From NCBI GenBank assembly GCA_014871385.1, contig CM026431.1:8553778-8617777 (forward strand): DNA of 64,000 nucleotides, read 5' to 3'. The notes beneath the pieces are model-generated. The model ran no database searches. It had not been told where the DNA came from and was given only the letters and a program-made list of their open reading frames with translations. Source of the DNA: Ceratodon purpureus. Its lineage: Eukaryota; Streptophyta; Bryopsida; Pseudoditrichales; Ditrichaceae. The position numbers and the translations under genes are program-made. Positions 60,184 to 64,000 of this stretch are shown here, one piece after another. The stretch's first letter is position 1, and the number at the start of each line of letters is the position of its first letter.

Positions 60184-63100
60184 ACTTGGAACAATTTTTC
60201 CAATGTAACATCTCTATGCTGCTTCTCCATGATGCGACCAACGTTCTCCATAATGCGACCAAACTTCTTCATAACTTCCAAACTTCTCCGCAATGCGATC
60301 TCAATTAAGTAACTGCAACTTCATTGTAGTTATTGTATTTTTGGGATGATCCATCATTTGCAAGTTGCTCCTGCTCCAAATGACTACTTACAAATTCGTG
60401 ATCCTCATCACTTGGAGATTCACCACTTCTAGTTTTCTCTCTCATCCATTTCAATTTTCCATGAAGCTGCAAATAACTACTTTCCGCTATTACTAGAGGA
60501 TGAGGATGATGCTTCTCCATGGCCTACACATTGTGCATACATTTCTTTTGTGGCAAATGTAGCAATATTTTCTTTCGATGAAAAATACTTTGTTAACTCT
60601 CAAAGAAAAAGCTTTCTTTTTTATTTATAAAAATAATATTCTCTCTAAAAAAATGATCGTTTACAACGGATTATAAAATATTACCATCAACCCTACTTCT
60701 TTAATATATATAGGAGAATGCAACGGCTCATATTTTGAGGTTGTACCTTCAAACTCATATTGAGCTTGCCAGTATACTTTAAGCTGATTTAAATGAGTAG
60801 CAAAAATCACATTTTAATCATCATTATCCTCGGATAAAGAATTTAACCTGACATTTTTGCTTGTCCTCCATGTTGCGCAAGAATGTTTCTTTTTGCAAAT
60901 GTGCATCCAATCATTCCAGAGATACTTGAATGTTAGATTTATTGCATAGAGCACACTACATGGCCTTGCGCTTCGCCATGAACATAATCCATGTTGCATT
61001 AAATATGTGAAGTACAAAAACACTTTTCCAAACTTCAAAGCATCAATGAGTTTTCTTATCATAGTGCTTATCAACAACATTGAGATAAAAAGAGATGGCT
61101 GTACATCACAAAGACGCATTTGTGGAAGCTCAATTGGATTTTTTTTGTTTGCGTCGACATTTGGCCATAATGTGTCCAAAAAATGAAACAAAAAAAGTTA
61201 ATAAAATAATCACATAAACATTTAAACATAAATAACAAATAATATAAAGAAACTACACTCTTGAAGCTATAAGAAAGTGTTATGTAATAAAACACGACTA
61301 AATTCTGCAAACAGTGAGTTAGCTTGCTGCGGAGCTTTAATACATTGATTGAAGAAAACATTCCAGCATACCAATACTTCGATTGATATGCCTTTCTATA
61401 GAGAGCTCATACAAAATAGGTTACTGAAACACATAGTTCTTTGATAAACATAATCAACTTTAAAATGCATAGATAAAAATCCAACAATACCAAATCATGG
61501 TCTATTATCAAAGAGTTAAAAGAATAAATAAACAATCAGCAAATCTATGAGTAAAAACAACTATGGAGCTGCAAGAGTCAAGTCTCCCACGCAAGGACAA
61601 ACAAGTCCTCCGAATGTGATATGTATTAGATTGAATCTTCTCTGAATTTTTGTGCTCTTGTTGCAAGTTTACAGTTACTTGCACAGATCAATTGTACATC
61701 ACTTACATCATCATAACTAGCCTACGCCAAAGGTCAACAACAAAGTCGTTCCATCAAAGATCATGCTAGAATAACATGTGCGTGTGTGAACATTGAACAT
61801 TATTCTACAAGTTTCTTCTCTTCATGTCCAAGAAATATAGGAAGACGACTTTTAAGATAAAGTTGTATTTGATACATCTAGAAGCATCAACCCTTTCAGA
61901 CTTTCTATACTTTGCTAGAGGATTCATGGATTTGAACTCGGGGGATTGATTCTTTAGGGGGTGTTGTATATCACGTGCGGCCAAAGGAAATTTTGGAGAA
62001 GGTATTTTGATGGCGTAGGCTAATTAAATGGACTCTTCCATTACCTAATTTTCTAATTCTTCTTGTTTTTATGATCGATATCATTACTTATAATTGCAAT
62101 TGGGGACTAATTTTTTTGCCCCTTCATTTATTGGAACAAATTAAAATAAATTAGAAAAGTGAAGTATAAAGATTAAAGACAAAAAATTTACATCCATCAA
62201 ACAAACGAAGCAATGTACAAACGCCGCATCATACATACAATAGATTTTGCATCTCCTTATTCATCCATGATTGTTGACCATTACAAACAGTTTGTCAACC
62301 ATCCAAACAACGATACGGTACAATAATCGACTCTAGAAATATTTCTTTTGTTGTATATTTATCCTTTAGGGTATTTGAGAAAGAAAAAATAATGAATATG
62401 ACACATTATTTATCACTATATCTTACTTATAGATGAATGTCCATTGATTTGTATACCCTATATTACCTCAAAGTTTTTATTATAATTTTTAAACACAATG
62501 ATTTAATACCTCCATATATTATGCCGTATGTTGTTTGATAAAAATTTCTAATTGACCCCCCAAGATTTGAGACATGATATGATACATTTTCAGCCAAGTC
62601 AAAACACTACTATGATACAATTTCCTATGTAGCATCTCTAAATTCCATACTTAGATTGCACCACTTAAAGGTTTCTTACATGTGGATTTAAAAACGCAAG
62701 TTCACGAACAAGATCAAAAATGGTGTTGTAACTGAAGCTTTGTGCATGCATGAAAAGATATGTTTTGTAATCCATACTGCAGGGATGTCAAAAGATGTAG
62801 TACACATGCTTTCAGTACTTCCATCGTTTCTTTAAATTTTTCTTATATTTTTAATGCCATCTTCATGGAATCTGGGCAAACACATCTCAGTAAATTATTA
62901 TTAATAATTCAACACACTGTTTTATTTCTACTATCCATAGAAATTACACATCCAATATGAGTCATATGACCAAGACATGGTATGAATACATTACTAATTT
63001 TAGAATAATTGTTCATATTAAGTTATGCACTACTCTACTTGATGTTGGGCTGATGAGTGAATGTTCCAAGCTTCTCCTGATGGCAAAACATTTTTAAGTT

Positions 63101-64000
63101 GTAGGGTGTAAATCTGGACTCACAAAAGTTGGGAAATGATATTGACAGCTTAGAAACAAGCTGGCACCATGCTTTTGGAGTTAAAAATGTGCCTCTTCAT
63201 GAGCTAAGATTTCTTTATAATTAAGTTTGTAACGCTTTTCACAATCTAGAGATGGCTAGTCTAGTAGAAAAGATTTCTTGGTCACCTTCACACATTTACT
63301 AATGTTAACCGCACAAAACCAAAATTTTACAAAAGTAATCTCATGAATTTTGCACTCCTTCTTCTGGAGAAGTACAACAGGAATTTGATGACATGCTTGT
63401 GTTATAAACTTATAGAAGGTCTACCAACTTTAGTTGAATTTTAAACATCTCTCTTGGTGACCTTGCAATATTCTTTGTATTCTAAATCAAAAAAACTAAA
63501 TAGGAAGGTTAAATCAATCAATTTCAATTTTTACACACTTGCCATGGTCTTTATTACATAGTGGCCCTAGATCAATAAAACAATAACAACCAACGGTGGA
63601 ACTATAAGCAAGATTTGAGTAAATTTTAATATACCATCAACACAAAAGGACAAGTCACGAAGCCAATTTTGAATAACTGAAGGTGGATGTCGTAGTGAAG
63701 ATGGAGGCTAGATTCTGCAAGAGGTTGGAACATCTACACAAGATGATGTGTTGTGTACAAGCCAGATTCCAAACTACTACGTCACAAACCGAAGATGCAT
63801 AAACCAAGGATGTTAGTACTAACATCCGAAGCGACTACTTTGTAGGCTTGGAGGGTAGAAAGGCAATCTGGATGGCATAATTTTGGGATTTTTTTTTAAA
63901 GGTTATTTTTTCATTTGAAGTAGAATAATGACATAGTTGACTTAGTTTAGGTAAATCATGTGTATCAAGAATAATTCAAATTAACAAAAGCAGTTCACCT
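60184..64000. other. AT-rich terminal region
   Basis: Apart from the open stretch 60520-60305 noted with its neighbour, and a possible exon-like piece at 60814-61191 of unknown family, I see nothing supportable. No RNA gene or well-bounded repeat was found. Confidence 0.4.

Noticed and set aside
1..64000. CRISPR arrays, bacterial operons or tRNA/rRNA genes
   Set aside because: The genes have spliceosomal introns and no spaced identical short repeats were seen. No complete tRNA or rRNA could be recognised by eye.

Overview
The window looks like nuclear DNA of a land plant, most likely a moss. The genes are rich in introns. The cellulose synthase has the N-terminus and RING finger I associate with moss CESAs. 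The intergenic DNA is AT-rich and full of transposon remains. The moss assignment rests on remembered family resemblance, not on a search.

Layout. An unidentified plus-strand gene (about 1.0-2.9 kb) converges on a minus-strand TAPT1/POD1-type membrane protein gene (3.6-8.5 kb). A MITE-like element follows (9.1-9.4 kb). Next is a plus-strand gene for mitochondrial ribosomal protein bL35 (11.6-13.0 kb), whose upstream region carries three telo-boxes. A disrupted S-protein-homologue gene (14.8-15.2 kb) and a disrupted F-box gene (15.7-16.9 kb) come next. A 9.5-kb Ty3/gypsy-type LTR retrotransposon on the minus strand occupies 17.8-27.3 kb. The gene for TASH3, a subunit of the TSET/TPLATE endocytic complex, runs from 40.9 to 30.7 kb on the minus strand with 25 recognised exons. 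The AT-rich stretch from 42.8 to 49.5 kb holds a 430-bp duplication around a GC-rich insert and a solo LTR packed with heat-shock-element repeats. A complete 13-exon cellulose synthase gene lies on the minus strand (56.7-49.6 kb). The last 7 kb is AT-rich and holds one broken unidentified ORF.

I rebuilt the exon chains of TAPT1/POD1, bL35m, TASH3 and CESA by hand, using splice sites, reading-frame phase and family resemblance. The CESA phases close throughout. TAPT1/POD1 closes from exon 2 onward only if one intron is a U12-type AT-AC intron. bL35m closes only with a GC-AG intron. TASH3 closes only if one extra T in a conserved exon is discounted.

Together TASH3 (plasma-membrane endocytosis), CESA (cellulose synthesis at the plasma membrane) and TAPT1/POD1 (ER membrane) are ordinary housekeeping genes. 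I see no operon-like or gene-cluster logic linking them. The unusual content lies in the retroelement (an accessory ORF ending in an XS-like zinc finger), the solo LTR, the splice sites and the repeat arrays.
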